Positions 1 to 8,068 of a DNA stretch of 29,290 bases are shown here, piece by piece. The stretch spans positions 1 to 29,290 of the forward strand of contig DVGT01000049.1 in NCBI GenBank assembly GCA_018712555.1. Reading direction: 5' to 3'. The stretch's first letter is position 1; every line of letters begins with the position of its first letter. The notes under the pieces are model-generated. The model was not told where the DNA came from. It made no database searches and saw only the letters and a program-made list of their open reading frames with translations. Origin of the DNA: Faecimorpha stercoravium (GTDB lineage Bacteria > Bacillota > Clostridia > Lachnospirales > Bianqueaceae). Made by a program: the position numbers and the translations under genes.

Positions 1-1014
1 CTGTGCGGCAAGCCGGAGTGTACGCACGACGTGGATGATTGCAACTCCTTTGCGATAACAGCAGGGGGTCTGAACATCTATGATGGAAGGATCTGGTTTA
101 TCACGTGGAATCCCGGCGCGCCGGGATCCATCCTGTATGCCATGAACCTGGACGGTACGAAGAGAGAGCGCATACAGGCGCTGTCGTATCAGGGGGGACA
201 CAGTACGAAAATGCATCTGCATCGAGGTTATTTATATATAGGTGTTACGCAGAGAGAAGTCATTGAAGGAGAACCGTCATACCATCTCACAATCACCCGA
301 CAGGAGATAGGAAATGAAGCGGATGAGCCAGAGCTTGTATATGAGAGCCGAGCGCGGATGTCGCAGCTATTTCGTTATATCATCCAGGGGAACACCCTGT
401 ATGGGTACCGTCAATACGCGGAGAGTACGGATATAGAGCAGAAGACGGAACTGTTCCGGTGCGACTTAACGAAGGGGACGCAGGAAATTCTGGCCGTATG
501 GGACTCTACATCAACATACCCAGGTGGTCTATGGATCGATGGAGAGAATATATACATGTCAGAATCTGAGCGGCTGGGTGAGGAAGAGAAACGAGAGACG
601 TGGTCGACGCAGCTCTGGGTATGGCAGTACAGTTTGAGGGAAGGAACCATCGAGAAGCGTATGGAGATAAACCATCCTCGAGCGGGAGGACAATGGGAGA
701 TAGCGCCGGATTTACATTTAGGTGCGGTAGAGCAGGTACCCAACGAAAGGCAGTACGCGTTTACGATTCTGAATATTTTCGGAGAGATAGTCCGGGAATA
801 TATCGTGGAAGATAATCCGCCAGAGGGAGAACTTTCCGGACAAATCACCTATGGTATGACAGAAGAGGGAATGGTATGTTCTATCAGATGGTCATTGGAA
901 CAAAAGGAGGAAGGGGATCCGGTGAAACTGGAAGAGATATGGTGGGTTCCGGTAGACCCAGCGGAAGGAGTGGAGAAACTGGCCGAGTATTACACATATA
1001 CGTTGGCGGGTTAA
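1..1014 (+). CDS. Secreted/lipoprotein beta-propeller-like protein, 5'-truncated by window edge
   Basis: The reading frame is open from the first base, so the N-terminus (337 residues seen) lies outside the window. It is a paralog of the next gene: both share the Cys motif CGKPECTH...C (CGRPECTH...C in the neighbour), then LDGT.RE, LHR..LYIG and a long run of Trp/Tyr-rich beta segments. That arrangement is typical of predicted extracytoplasmic beta-propeller proteins (DUF5050-like, TolB-like) that are numerous in gut Clostridia. No catalytic motif is visible and the ligand is unknown. The paralog's lipobox suggests that this one is also membrane-anchored, but its signal peptide cannot be seen. 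The gap to the next gene is 24 bases, so the two are probably co-transcribed. The family assignment rests on overall pattern only. Confidence 0.75.
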   Translation: MCGKPECTHDVDDCNSFAITAGGLNIYDGRIWFITWNPGAPGSILYAMNLDGTKRERIQALSYQGGHSTKMHLHRGYLYIGVTQREVIEGEPSYHLTITRQEIGNEADEPELVYESRARMSQLFRYIIQGNTLYGYRQYAESTDIEQKTELFRCDLTKGTQEILAVWDSTSTYPGGLWIDGENIYMSESERLGEEEKRETWSTQLWVWQYSLREGTIEKRMEINHPRAGGQWEIAPDLHLGAVEQVPNERQYAFTILNIFGEIVREYIVEDNPPEGELSGQITYGMTEEGMVCSIRWSLEQKEEGDPVKLEEIWWVPVDPAEGVEKLAEYYTYTLAG

Positions 1015-1038
1015 GGAAGAAAAAGTGGAGGTGATCCT

Positions 1039-2268
1039 ATGAAACGCAGGATGCGACGATTTCTCAGTTTATGTCTGGCATGTATTCTGCTCGGCGCCTG
1101 CGCCGCGGAAGAGGGCGAGGTATTAGACCCGCGTTTTGATACAGAGGAATATCTGCCGCAGTACGACATGCAGAATGAGTTTTCCACATGGAACCCATTA
1201 TGCGAGACAGAAGAGCAGATCTTTGTAGTATTTCCTGCGATGTCTCCATTCATTCGGTATTATGATAAGGAGACGCAGACGTCCGGCATTCTGTGCGGAC
1301 GTCCGGAATGCACGCATCAGGACGCATCCTGCAACGCGTATACGATGGGTACTGGCGGCCTATGTTTGTATGAGGATCGACTCTGGTTCATAGGGCAGGA
1401 TACGCAGTCCGGAGAAATGGGCCTATATGCCCTGAGCCTGGATGGCACAGAACGAGAAAAGGTACAGGCGATCGAATATGCCGGAGGCGCCAATACCATA
1501 GTGCGACTGCATCGCGATTTCCTATATATCGGGAATATCGTTAGTAGTGTAGCCGAAGGATCCGCGTCGTACACGCTCTCGATCTCTCGGCAGAAACTTG
1601 GTCAGGAAGCAAGCGAACCTCAGATAATATATGAAAAGACGAGTTCAATGACTCCTAATTTCCGGTACATCTTAGAAGCAAATCGTATGTTTCTGTATTG
1701 TCAGACGGACAGTGAAGAAGGACGAAACATAGAATTATATCAGTATGATCTAAAGACGGGCGAGGGAAGCGTATTGTATGAGGGTGCATCCGCGTCGTTC
1801 TGGGCATACGGGATGAATTATGTGGAAGAAAAGGTATATGTTTTGGAAGGAACAGATGCCGATATGACAACCACGCCAGAGGTGTATTCCTCCCGTATTC
1901 TGCGGTATGACCTAACTACGCAGACGATGGAGATTCTGCCGGAACAAGGGCATAGTTTTCTATATGGTCAGTTTGAGATGGGGACACAGGGGATCTACAG
2001 CCGATTGGAATATAGTCATGAAAATGGAATCCTTTCACTGCAATTACAGGATATCGCGGGGGATATCCTGCGGGAAGAGGAGATTCCCGTCACAAACGAC
2101 ACGCGAACCTACAGGAGTTGGGGGTGTTATGGTGTTACCGAGGACTGTGCGCTTTATTGGCTGGAATGGGATAACCTGACAGGGACTTCAAGGATGGGCG
2201 CCGGATTATTGCGGGTTCCTCTGCAGCCGGAAGAAGAGGCGCAATGGCTGCTGGAAGTGAACCTATAA
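1039..2268 (+). CDS. Putative lipoprotein, tandem paralog of the upstream gene
   Basis: 409 residues. A good Shine-Dalgarno (GGAGGTGAT) sits just before ATG 1039. The N-terminus is a lipoprotein signal peptide: positively charged MKRRMRR, a hydrophobic stretch, and lipobox LGAC with the lipidated Cys near residue 21. The mature part contains the motif CGRPECTH....C near residues 85-100, followed by repeated LYxLxLDGT/LYIGN-type strands that suggest a beta-propeller or similar all-beta extracellular domain. It aligns along its length with the preceding truncated protein, so the pair arose by tandem duplication. The conserved Cys/His cluster could hold a metal or form disulfides; that is inference. 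Function unknown. A hairpin terminator follows directly. Confidence 0.8.
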   Translation: MKRRMRRFLSLCLACILLGACAAEEGEVLDPRFDTEEYLPQYDMQNEFSTWNPLCETEEQIFVVFPAMSPFIRYYDKETQTSGILCGRPECTHQDASCNAYTMGTGGLCLYEDRLWFIGQDTQSGEMGLYALSLDGTEREKVQAIEYAGGANTIVRLHRDFLYIGNIVSSVAEGSASYTLSISRQKLGQEASEPQIIYEKTSSMTPNFRYILEANRMFLYCQTDSEEGRNIELYQYDLKTGEGSVLYEGASASFWAYGMNYVEEKVYVLEGTDADMTTTPEVYSSRILRYDLTTQTMEILPEQGHSFLYGQFEMGTQGIYSRLEYSHENGILSLQLQDIAGDILREEEIPVTNDTRTYRSWGCYGVTEDCALYWLEWDNLTGTSRMGAGLLRVPLQPEEEAQWLLEVNL

Positions 2269-2283
2269 AAGATTTGCGAATAA

Positions 2284-2323
2284 AAAAGGCAGCGATATCT
2301 CTAAACGAGAATCGCTACCTTTT
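2284..2323. terminator. Bidirectional intrinsic terminator between convergent genes
   Basis: AAAAGGCAGCGAT (2284-2296) pairs with ATCGCTACCTTTT (2311-2323) with one mismatch, and an inner TCTC/GAGA extends the stem. There are T-runs on both strands. It separates the lipoprotein pair (+) from the uracil permease (-). Confidence 0.8.
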
Positions 2324-2326
2324 GTT

Positions 2327-3730
2327 TTATGCTTCCGTCTCTTCTTCTGCCGGCTTCTTTTCTCCAATGCTCAAAAGCAGATTGAGCAGGATTCCAAAGA
2401 TAGCGGCTCCAGCGATACAGGGAACCTGCAGGCCGAAGAAAGGAATATTGCCGCCAAAGGCATAATTTCCACCAATACCGATGACCATGATGGAGGCGAT
2501 GATGGCGATGTTCTTGGAAGAGAACATATCGACTTTCTTCTCGATCATGATGGCGATACCCTGTGCGGCAATCGCGCCGAACAGATAGATTTCCAGTCCT
2601 CCGATGACTGCCAGTGGGATGCCGTAAATCACCTGAATCAGCGGCGTAAAGAAGCTGATAATCATCGCGATGATAGAAGCCACAACAAGGACAGGAACCG
2701 AGAATACTTTGGTGATGGCCATCGTGCTGATATTTTCCCCGTAATTCGTACCGGCAGGGCCACCGACGGCGCCGGAGATCATATCGCAGATCCCATCGCC
2801 GATCAGATTGCGGTCGAGCAGATCGATCAGGTTATACTTTGTTTTCTTCCCCTTTTTGCGTGCAACATCGTTGACGTAGATATCCAGCTGATACATATGT
2901 GCCGTCGATTCCGGAATCGTGGCAATCGCAATCGGCATGATCGCAGCCACTGCAGACCAGGAGACCTTAGGCAGTGAAAAGGCCGGAACGGCAAAAATAG
3001 ACCCATCGCCGAAGCGGAAGATGGAAGCTTCCAGGGCAGCCGCAGGCATGGAGCGGAACAGATTGCCCCAGCCGAAGGCATAGGCGATCCCCGCGGCCGC
3101 ACATCCGGTCAGGACGCCCAGCAGGAGAGGCAGCTGTCCTAAAAATCCCTTCAGGTATTTCGCATATAGAATCGTGGAGATCAGAGTGATCAGCGCGACC
3201 ATCGTCCAGACAATGGATTCGCTGGTGACTTCCGTCACATTCGGGATCGCATCACTGAGTGCGTTACCTGCCAGCGTCAACCCAATAATCATGGCAATCG
3301 GGCCGGTGATAGAAGGCGGCAGGATTTTTTCCACGGCTTTCTTTCCAAAAAAGCGAACCAGTAGGCCGGCCACGATGGACACAAGCCCCGAGCAGATGAT
3401 GCCGAACTGGGCGTATTGAATCGCCTCCGTCGGCAAGATACCATCGACCTTGACAAATCCTTCGGCCGCGCACATGCTGGCGATCGCGGTCAAATAGGCG
3501 AAGCTGGAACCATAGTATAAAGGAATCTTCTTGCCGGTAATCAGGATGAAGCAAAATGTGGCGAGTCCGCTGGCGAAGATGGTGGTAGAGACTTGAAATC
3601 CGGTGACGAGCGCCACAGTCACCGTCGCTGGAAACATGACGATCACCTGCTGAATCGCGTACAGAAGAAGCTTCACAAATCCTGGACGTTCTTCCGGCAA
3701 GTATCCGATAGTCGATTGATCCTGTTTCAT
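2327..3730 (-). CDS. uraA: Uracil permease, NCS2 family (UraA/PyrP type)
   Basis: 467 residues from the ATG at 3730. This start was chosen because AGAAAGGA lies 8 bases upstream; the longer frame beginning at 3760 has no ribosome binding site. The protein is a polytopic inner-membrane nucleobase symporter. The signature GGPAGTNYGEN followed by MAITK closely matches the substrate-site region of uracil permeases UraA and PyrP, and the PLYYGSSFAYL segment near the N-terminus also fits. It would import uracil with protons for pyrimidine salvage. It lies about 95 bases downstream of a purine permease on the same strand, separated by a strong hairpin. I see no clear promoter of its own in the gap, so it may be expressed by partial read-through. 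Xanthine as substrate is less likely given the uracil-type signature. Confidence 0.88.
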   Translation of the reverse strand: MKQDQSTIGYLPEERPGFVKLLLYAIQQVIVMFPATVTVALVTGFQVSTTIFASGLATFCFILITGKKIPLYYGSSFAYLTAIASMCAAEGFVKVDGILPTEAIQYAQFGIICSGLVSIVAGLLVRFFGKKAVEKILPPSITGPIAMIIGLTLAGNALSDAIPNVTEVTSESIVWTMVALITLISTILYAKYLKGFLGQLPLLLGVLTGCAAAGIAYAFGWGNLFRSMPAAALEASIFRFGDGSIFAVPAFSLPKVSWSAVAAIMPIAIATIPESTAHMYQLDIYVNDVARKKGKKTKYNLIDLLDRNLIGDGICDMISGAVGGPAGTNYGENISTMAITKVFSVPVLVVASIIAMIISFFTPLIQVIYGIPLAVIGGLEIYLFGAIAAQGIAIMIEKKVDMFSSKNIAIIASIMVIGIGGNYAFGGNIPFFGLQVPCIAGAAIFGILLNLLLSIGEKKPAEEETEA

Positions 3731-3767
3731 TTTTTTAATCCTTTCTGGTGGATTCTTCAAAAAGAGA

Positions 3768-3805
3768 GGGGAAGATAGAAGAGCATACGCTCCTGTATCT
3801 TCCCC
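3768..3805 (-). terminator. Hairpin between the purine and uracil permease genes
   Basis: GGGGAAGATA (3768-3777) and TATCTTCCCC (3796-3805) form a perfect 10-bp stem with an inner AGC/GCT. On the minus strand it is followed by TCTCTTTTTG, so it can terminate after the purine permease. The next gene has no obvious promoter, so the hairpin may act as an intercistronic attenuator rather than a full stop. Confidence 0.75.
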
Positions 3806-3825
3806 CGTTTTTTGTTAGATTATGA

Positions 3826-5181
3826 TTACAGTAATGCCAACAATACGAAATTCAGGATAAACAGCGCGGTACATACCCACAGAATCGGATGAATCTCTTT
3901 GGCCTTTCCGGTAGCAATCTTGATGATACAGTAGAAGATAAAGCCAGCGGCGATACCATAGGAGATGCTGTAACACAGCGCCATAAAGATGCCTGCAAAG
4001 AAAGCGGGAACCGCCTCGTTCAGATCAGACCAGTCGATTTCCTTGAAGGAAGACATCATCATCACACCAACGGCAACTAATGCAGGAGCGGTAGCCGCGA
4101 AGGGAACTGCGCTGACAAAGGTTGCAAGGAAAGAGGAAAGAGCGAAGCAGATCGCAACGACGACGGAAGTCAGACCTGTACGTCCCCCTGCACCAATACC
4201 TGCTGCACTCTCTACGAAAGTCGTGGTATTGGATGTTCCGATCAAAGCACCGATAGAGGTAGCAGTAGCGTCTGCGAAGAGAGCCTTGTCCAGCTTGGAA
4301 TGAAAACCAGAGCTGCTTTCCATGGCCTTTTCGTCTTCTGCGCTGAAGATACCGCTGCGGCGTCCGGTTCCAATGAAAGTACCGATTGTATCAAATGTAT
4401 CAGAGATGCTGAAGGAGAATATGGTGATCAGAACCAACGGCAGCTTGGACATATCCGTGAACAGGCTGCCAATGCCGCCTTCGCGGAAGATCGCGAGGAA
4501 GGTAGTCGGCAGTGCCTGACATGCTTCTGTGAAGCTGGTGGTTTCCTGCGGAGAGGTAACGCCAAACGGAATACCGATCAGAGTCGTAGCAATGATAGCG
4601 ATCAGGATGGCGCCCTTGACCTTCAGTACCAGCAGAACAACCGTCAGGATCAGACCGATGATGAATACCCAAAACTGGGGCTGGTTCAGTGTAGCCAGTG
4701 CGGGAACGCCGCTGCCAAAGCCAACAATTCCTACATTCAGAAGACCAATGTACGCAACAAAGATACCAATACCACCGCCAATTGCATTCTGAAGGCTGAC
4801 AGGGATGGACTTGATGATATACTTACGAATCTTCGTGACCGTGATGAAGATATTCAGAAGACCGCAGATGAAGACCATCGAAAGAGCCTGCTGCCAGGTA
4901 AAGCCCAGTGTGAAACATACGGTGTAAACAAAGAAAGCGTTTAAGCCCATGCCAGGCGCCTGTGCGTAAGGAACATTCGCCACAAGGCCCATAACCAGGG
5001 TACCAATAATAGAGGCAATGATGGTTGCCAGGAATACTGCACCCCACTCCATGCCCGATTGTGAGAGAATACTCGGGTTTACGACAATGATATAGGACAT
5101 CGCGAAAAATGTCGTCAACCCTGCGGTAATCTCCTTTGAGACAGTAGTGCCGTTTTCTTTTAGATGAAAAAACTTTTCCAT
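3826..5181 (-). CDS. pbuG: Purine (guanine/hypoxanthine or adenine) permease, AzgA/PbuG family
   Basis: 451 residues. AGGAGAGG lies just upstream of ATG 5181. This is a multi-spanning NCS2-superfamily symporter of the AzgA/PbuG branch: N-terminal KEITAGLTTFFAMSYII, then NPSIL, APGMGLNAFF, SDTFDTIGTFIGT, and IGTSNTTTFVESAAGI..G.RTG. These are the hallmark segments of guanine/hypoxanthine permease PbuG and relatives. It would import purine bases for salvage; guanine/hypoxanthine cannot be separated from adenine by eye. It is first in a possible two-gene unit with the downstream uracil permease. Firmicutes pbuG genes often carry a purine riboswitch, but the short leader here shows none, only a promoter and a small TGAGAA/TTCTCA inverted repeat. 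Confidence 0.87.
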   Translation of the reverse strand: MEKFFHLKENGTTVSKEITAGLTTFFAMSYIIVVNPSILSQSGMEWGAVFLATIIASIIGTLVMGLVANVPYAQAPGMGLNAFFVYTVCFTLGFTWQQALSMVFICGLLNIFITVTKIRKYIIKSIPVSLQNAIGGGIGIFVAYIGLLNVGIVGFGSGVPALATLNQPQFWVFIIGLILTVVLLVLKVKGAILIAIIATTLIGIPFGVTSPQETTSFTEACQALPTTFLAIFREGGIGSLFTDMSKLPLVLITIFSFSISDTFDTIGTFIGTGRRSGIFSAEDEKAMESSSGFHSKLDKALFADATATSIGALIGTSNTTTFVESAAGIGAGGRTGLTSVVVAICFALSSFLATFVSAVPFAATAPALVAVGVMMMSSFKEIDWSDLNEAVPAFFAGIFMALCYSISYGIAAGFIFYCIIKIATGKAKEIHPILWVCTALFILNFVLLALL

Positions 5182-5238
5182 ATAGCACCTCTCCTAAAAA
5201 ATTGATAATTTGAGAAATACAACTTCTCAGTTATATTT

Positions 5239-5267
5239 ACAATATCATATTTTGACAGGGTTTTCAA
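5239..5267 (-). promoter_or_regulatory. Predicted sigma-A promoter of the purine permease gene
   Basis: On the minus strand, TTGAAA (5262-5267), a 17-base spacer and TATTGT (5239-5244). A short inverted repeat TGAGAAG...TTCTCA lies between it and the ribosome binding site and could be an operator or leader hairpin. Confidence 0.55.
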
Positions 5268-5296
5268 CACCTTTTTGCGAAATTGTAAAAAAAATG

Positions 5297-6088
5297 TTAG
5301 TGAGACATGTCTTTATACATATGATTCAGTGGCCCGCATCCATGCCCTAGCCGCAAACCGGCGGCAATCGCGCTTGTCACATATTCCTTTGCGCGGGCTA
5401 CACTATCTTTCAGTGAGAGGCCATTGGCCAGGTTACAGGCAATGGCCGAGGAAAGGGTACACCCCGTGCCGTGCGTATTGGGATTTTGAAGGCGTGCATG
5501 AGAAAACCAATGGAATTCATATCCATCATAAAGAAGGTCTGCGGCCTCATTCTGCACCAGATGTCCGCCTTTGACCAGAATTGGAACATGAAGAACAGAA
5601 AAAAGAGACTGGGCGCCTTGCACCATAGCCTTTTGGTTGACGATCGGAAACCCACACAGGATTTCCATTTCCGGCAGATTAGGTGTGATCAGACGAGCCA
5701 GCGGAAACAGATGCTGCAAAAGAAACTGCAGGGAGTCTGTGCGGGATAAAATTTGACCGCTACTAGATGCCATGACGGGGTCGATGACAATGTTCTTAGC
5801 CTCGAAATGGCGCAGACATGCGACGATGGCCTGCGCCACCGAAAGATCAGGAATCATACCGATCTTAACGCTGTCCGGATAGATATCCGTAAAAATACTG
5901 TCGAGCTGAGCCGTGACGAAATCTGCGCCGATGGGCAGAACACGCTGGACCCCCAGCGTGTTCTGTGCGGTCAGCGCTGTGATGACGCTCATGCCATATA
6001 GGCGATGCGCCGCAATGGTTTTCAGATCCGCCTGAATGCCTGCGCCGCCGCTGCAATCCGAACCCGCAATGGATAAAACCGTACGCAT
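5297..6088 (-). CDS. thiD: Hydroxymethylpyrimidine/phosphomethylpyrimidine kinase
   Basis: 263 residues, ATG 6088 with AAGGAA upstream, starting 3 bases after the thiW stop codon. ThiD phosphorylates HMP and then HMP-phosphate to give HMP-PP, the pyrimidine half of thiamine. Ribokinase-fold motifs are intact: SIAGSDCSGGAGIQADLKT at the N-terminus (substrate site), DPVMASSSG mid-protein, LVKGGH, and the anion-hole/catalytic motif HGTGCTLSSAIA near the C-terminus. Length is normal for stand-alone ThiD. It is the last gene of the TPP-riboswitch operon and takes the product of ThiC as substrate. No convincing terminator follows, only a weak AGACATGTCT palindrome and a T-run. Confidence 0.95.
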   Translation of the reverse strand: MRTVLSIAGSDCSGGAGIQADLKTIAAHRLYGMSVITALTAQNTLGVQRVLPIGADFVTAQLDSIFTDIYPDSVKIGMIPDLSVAQAIVACLRHFEAKNIVIDPVMASSSGQILSRTDSLQFLLQHLFPLARLITPNLPEMEILCGFPIVNQKAMVQGAQSLFSVLHVPILVKGGHLVQNEAADLLYDGYEFHWFSHARLQNPNTHGTGCTLSSAIACNLANGLSLKDSVARAKEYVTSAIAAGLRLGHGCGPLNHMYKDMSH

Positions 6089-6091
6089 GGT

Positions 6092-6607
6092 TTATTCCTT
6101 ATGCAGCGTGAGGCCGGAGGGCGTCAGCATGTGTGCTTTCTGCAAAATACCAATGACAACGGCGGCAATCAGGGTTCCGCCGATGGTGCTGACAGAGAAG
6201 GGAATCACAAAGCCAAAGAGCGCGGCGGAGGTATTGCCCATGAGCCACAGCGCAATGGGATAAGAGAGAAGCGCACCGATGAAGCCGGTACCGATGATCT
6301 CTCCCAGATAGGTCAAAATCAGGCGGCCCGTATACCGATATGCCAGGCCGCATAGCAGTGCGCCGCACATGCTGCCGGGGAAAGCCAGCAGACTGCCGGT
6401 GCCGAGCGCTACACGAATCAGACTGGTCAGAAACGCCATGATGACGCCATACCAGGGGCCTAATAAGACAGCCGCCAGTACGTTGACCAGGTGCTGTACG
6501 GGCAGACACTTGGTCACGCCGACAGGAATACTGAAGGAAGAGGCGGCAACGGCCACTGCAACTAAAATACCGGCAAGAACCAGTTTGAAGACAGATTGAT
6601 TTTTCAT
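6092..6607 (-). CDS. thiW: ThiW, ECF-transporter S component for a thiamine precursor (predicted thiazole)
   Basis: 171 residues, with AAAGGA 8 bases before ATG 6607. It is a small, very hydrophobic protein with about five or six membrane spans. The segment GVTKCLPVQHLVNVLAAV followed by LLGPWYG is characteristic of ThiW. ThiW is the substrate-binding S component of an energy-coupling-factor importer; the A/A'/T module is normally encoded elsewhere and shared, and none is in this window. Comparative genomics assigns ThiW to hydroxyethylthiazole uptake. Its place beside thiM, and the absence of thiazole synthesis genes in this operon, fit that role. The substrate itself is inferred. Confidence 0.9.
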   Translation of the reverse strand: MKNQSVFKLVLAGILVAVAVAASSFSIPVGVTKCLPVQHLVNVLAAVLLGPWYGVIMAFLTSLIRVALGTGSLLAFPGSMCGALLCGLAYRYTGRLILTYLGEIIGTGFIGALLSYPIALWLMGNTSAALFGFVIPFSVSTIGGTLIAAVVIGILQKAHMLTPSGLTLHKE

Positions 6608-6621
6608 GAGAAGGATCCTTT

Positions 6622-7266
6622 CTATTTTTGTACAATGATTTGTTCTGATAATGCGCGAAGACGGGAAGCCGCCTGGGCGATGTTCTTCTGCGCGAAGATG
6701 GAAGAGACAACAGCGACGCCCTGGATACCGCAGCCCAGGAGTTCTAAGATATTATCCGGACCGATCCCGCCGATGGCGACTACGGGAATATGAACTGCCT
6801 GACAGATCTGCCGCAGAGTTTCGGGAGAGATATTTTGAGCGTCTTTCTTCGTCGACGTGGAAAAGACGGCGCCAACGCCCAGATAATCCGCTCCCTCCTG
6901 TTCGGCTCTCTGTGCGCTTCCCACCGTGCGTGCAGACACACCGATGATCGCATCGGGTCCGAGGATGGCCCTGGCTTCCCGCGGAGACATGTCCTCCTGA
7001 CCCAGATGAACGCCATCTGCACCGGCGTCCAGAGCTACCTGTACACGGTCATTGATGATCAGAGGAACACCATGCCGATGACAAAGCGGCAGCAATTCCT
7101 GGGCTTCCTGTAGCATCTCGCGATCTGTCAGGTTTTTTTCGCGAAGCTGTAATAGCGTAATGCCGCCCGTCAGGGCCTCCTTCACGGCCCAGGACAGCGA
7201 AGCGCCGCCCAGCCAGGTGCGGTCCGTTACGGCATAGAGTGTAAATAGGGAATTACCAGATTTCAT
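6622..7266 (-). CDS. thiE: Thiamine-phosphate synthase
   Basis: 214 residues from ATG 7266. A longer frame from 7293 exists, but the GGAGG lies inside it, 12 bases before the ATG at 7266, so the shorter start is preferred; it overlaps the thiM stop by 14 bases. ThiE joins HMP-PP and thiazole phosphate to thiamine phosphate. TIM-barrel motifs are present: LYAVTDR, LLQLREKNLT, PLIINDRVQVALDAGADGVH followed by LGQED, IGVSART, YLGVGAVFSTSTK, and VVAIGGIGPDN for phosphate binding. Length and motifs are canonical. It sits between thiM and thiW, and the overlap implies translational coupling. Confidence 0.96.
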   Translation of the reverse strand: MKSGNSLFTLYAVTDRTWLGGASLSWAVKEALTGGITLLQLREKNLTDREMLQEAQELLPLCHRHGVPLIINDRVQVALDAGADGVHLGQEDMSPREARAILGPDAIIGVSARTVGSAQRAEQEGADYLGVGAVFSTSTKKDAQNISPETLRQICQAVHIPVVAIGGIGPDNILELLGCGIQGVAVVSSIFAQKNIAQAASRLRALSEQIIVQK

Positions 7267-8068
7267 AATGCGCTTGTTCCTCCAATTTCTCACCGGTTAG
7301 ACAAAATACAGCATCCAGCAAATAGGTGCGAAAAGAGCCATTTCCATCCTGTTCACGCATTCGGCGCGCAGCGATCTCACCGCAGAGACCCATTGCCGTG
7401 ACGGCTGTCAGGGTCGCCAGGAGAGGATCCTCGGGGTTCGCGGCCACCGCGGCCGTAACGAGAGCGGAGAGCATGCATCCGCTGCCGGTCAGCCGGGAGA
7501 GCATGGAACAGCCGTGATGATTTTGATAGACGATATGACCGTCTGTTACGAGATCTATCTCTCCGGTCATGGCAATGATAGAATGAGTTCTTCGGGCTAG
7601 ATCCCTCGCGTAAGACGCATTCTGAACGAGAGTATCCTGCGTGAGGGCATCGGCTTTCGCGGCATCCACACCCTGTGAGGAGCCGACTTGACAAAGGGAT
7701 AGGATCTCGGAGGCATTGCCGCGTATGACAGAACAGGAGACTTCGTGTAAAAGCCGCCGGACACTATTCATCCGAAAGGCGCTGGCGCCGACACCGATGG
7801 GATCTAAAACGACAGGGATACCTCGCTTGTTTGCCGCCTGTCCGGCCAGAATCATGGCTTCCAGTTTATCAGAACGCAGCATGCCCAGATTTAGGAGAAG
7901 ACCCTGACTGCGGCTGCTGATCTCCGCGACCTCTTCGGGGGCCTCTGCCATGATGGGAGAAGCGCCGGAGGCCAATACCATATTGGCACAGTCATTGATC
8001 GTCACATAATTGGTGATCGCATGAACCAGGGGCGCTTTTTCGTGAACACGGTTCCATATGGTTTTCAT
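7253..8068 (-). CDS. thiM: Hydroxyethylthiazole kinase
   Basis: 271 residues. ATG 8068 overlaps the thiC stop by four bases (ATGA). ThiM phosphorylates salvaged 4-methyl-5-(2-hydroxyethyl)thiazole. Recognisable motifs are VHAITNYVTINDCANMVLA at the N-terminus, GASPIMAEAPEE, PVVLDPIGVGAS, VIRGNASEI, and the catalytic/anion-hole motif LTGSGCMLSALV near the C-terminus. Length is typical. With ThiW predicted to import the thiazole and ThiE using the phosphate, this gene marks the operon as thiazole-salvaging. No thiG, thiH/O, thiS or thiF is seen in the window. Confidence 0.96.
   Translation of the reverse strand: MKTIWNRVHEKAPLVHAITNYVTINDCANMVLASGASPIMAEAPEEVAEISSRSQGLLLNLGMLRSDKLEAMILAGQAANKRGIPVVLDPIGVGASAFRMNSVRRLLHEVSCSVIRGNASEILSLCQVGSSQGVDAAKADALTQDTLVQNASYARDLARRTHSIIAMTGEIDLVTDGHIVYQNHHGCSMLSRLTGSGCMLSALVTAAVAANPEDPLLATLTAVTAMGLCGEIAARRMREQDGNGSFRTYLLDAVFCLTGEKLEEQAHYEIW

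Noticed and set aside
4300..4944. 214-codon plus-strand ORF
   Set aside because: Antisense to the purine permease, with composition rich in Asp/Asn/Gln/Arg typical of an antisense frame and no ribosome binding site.
5190..5296. Purine riboswitch before the purine permease gene
   Set aside because: The leader from the predicted promoter is only about 50 nt and lacks the conserved aptamer blocks; only a small hairpin is seen.
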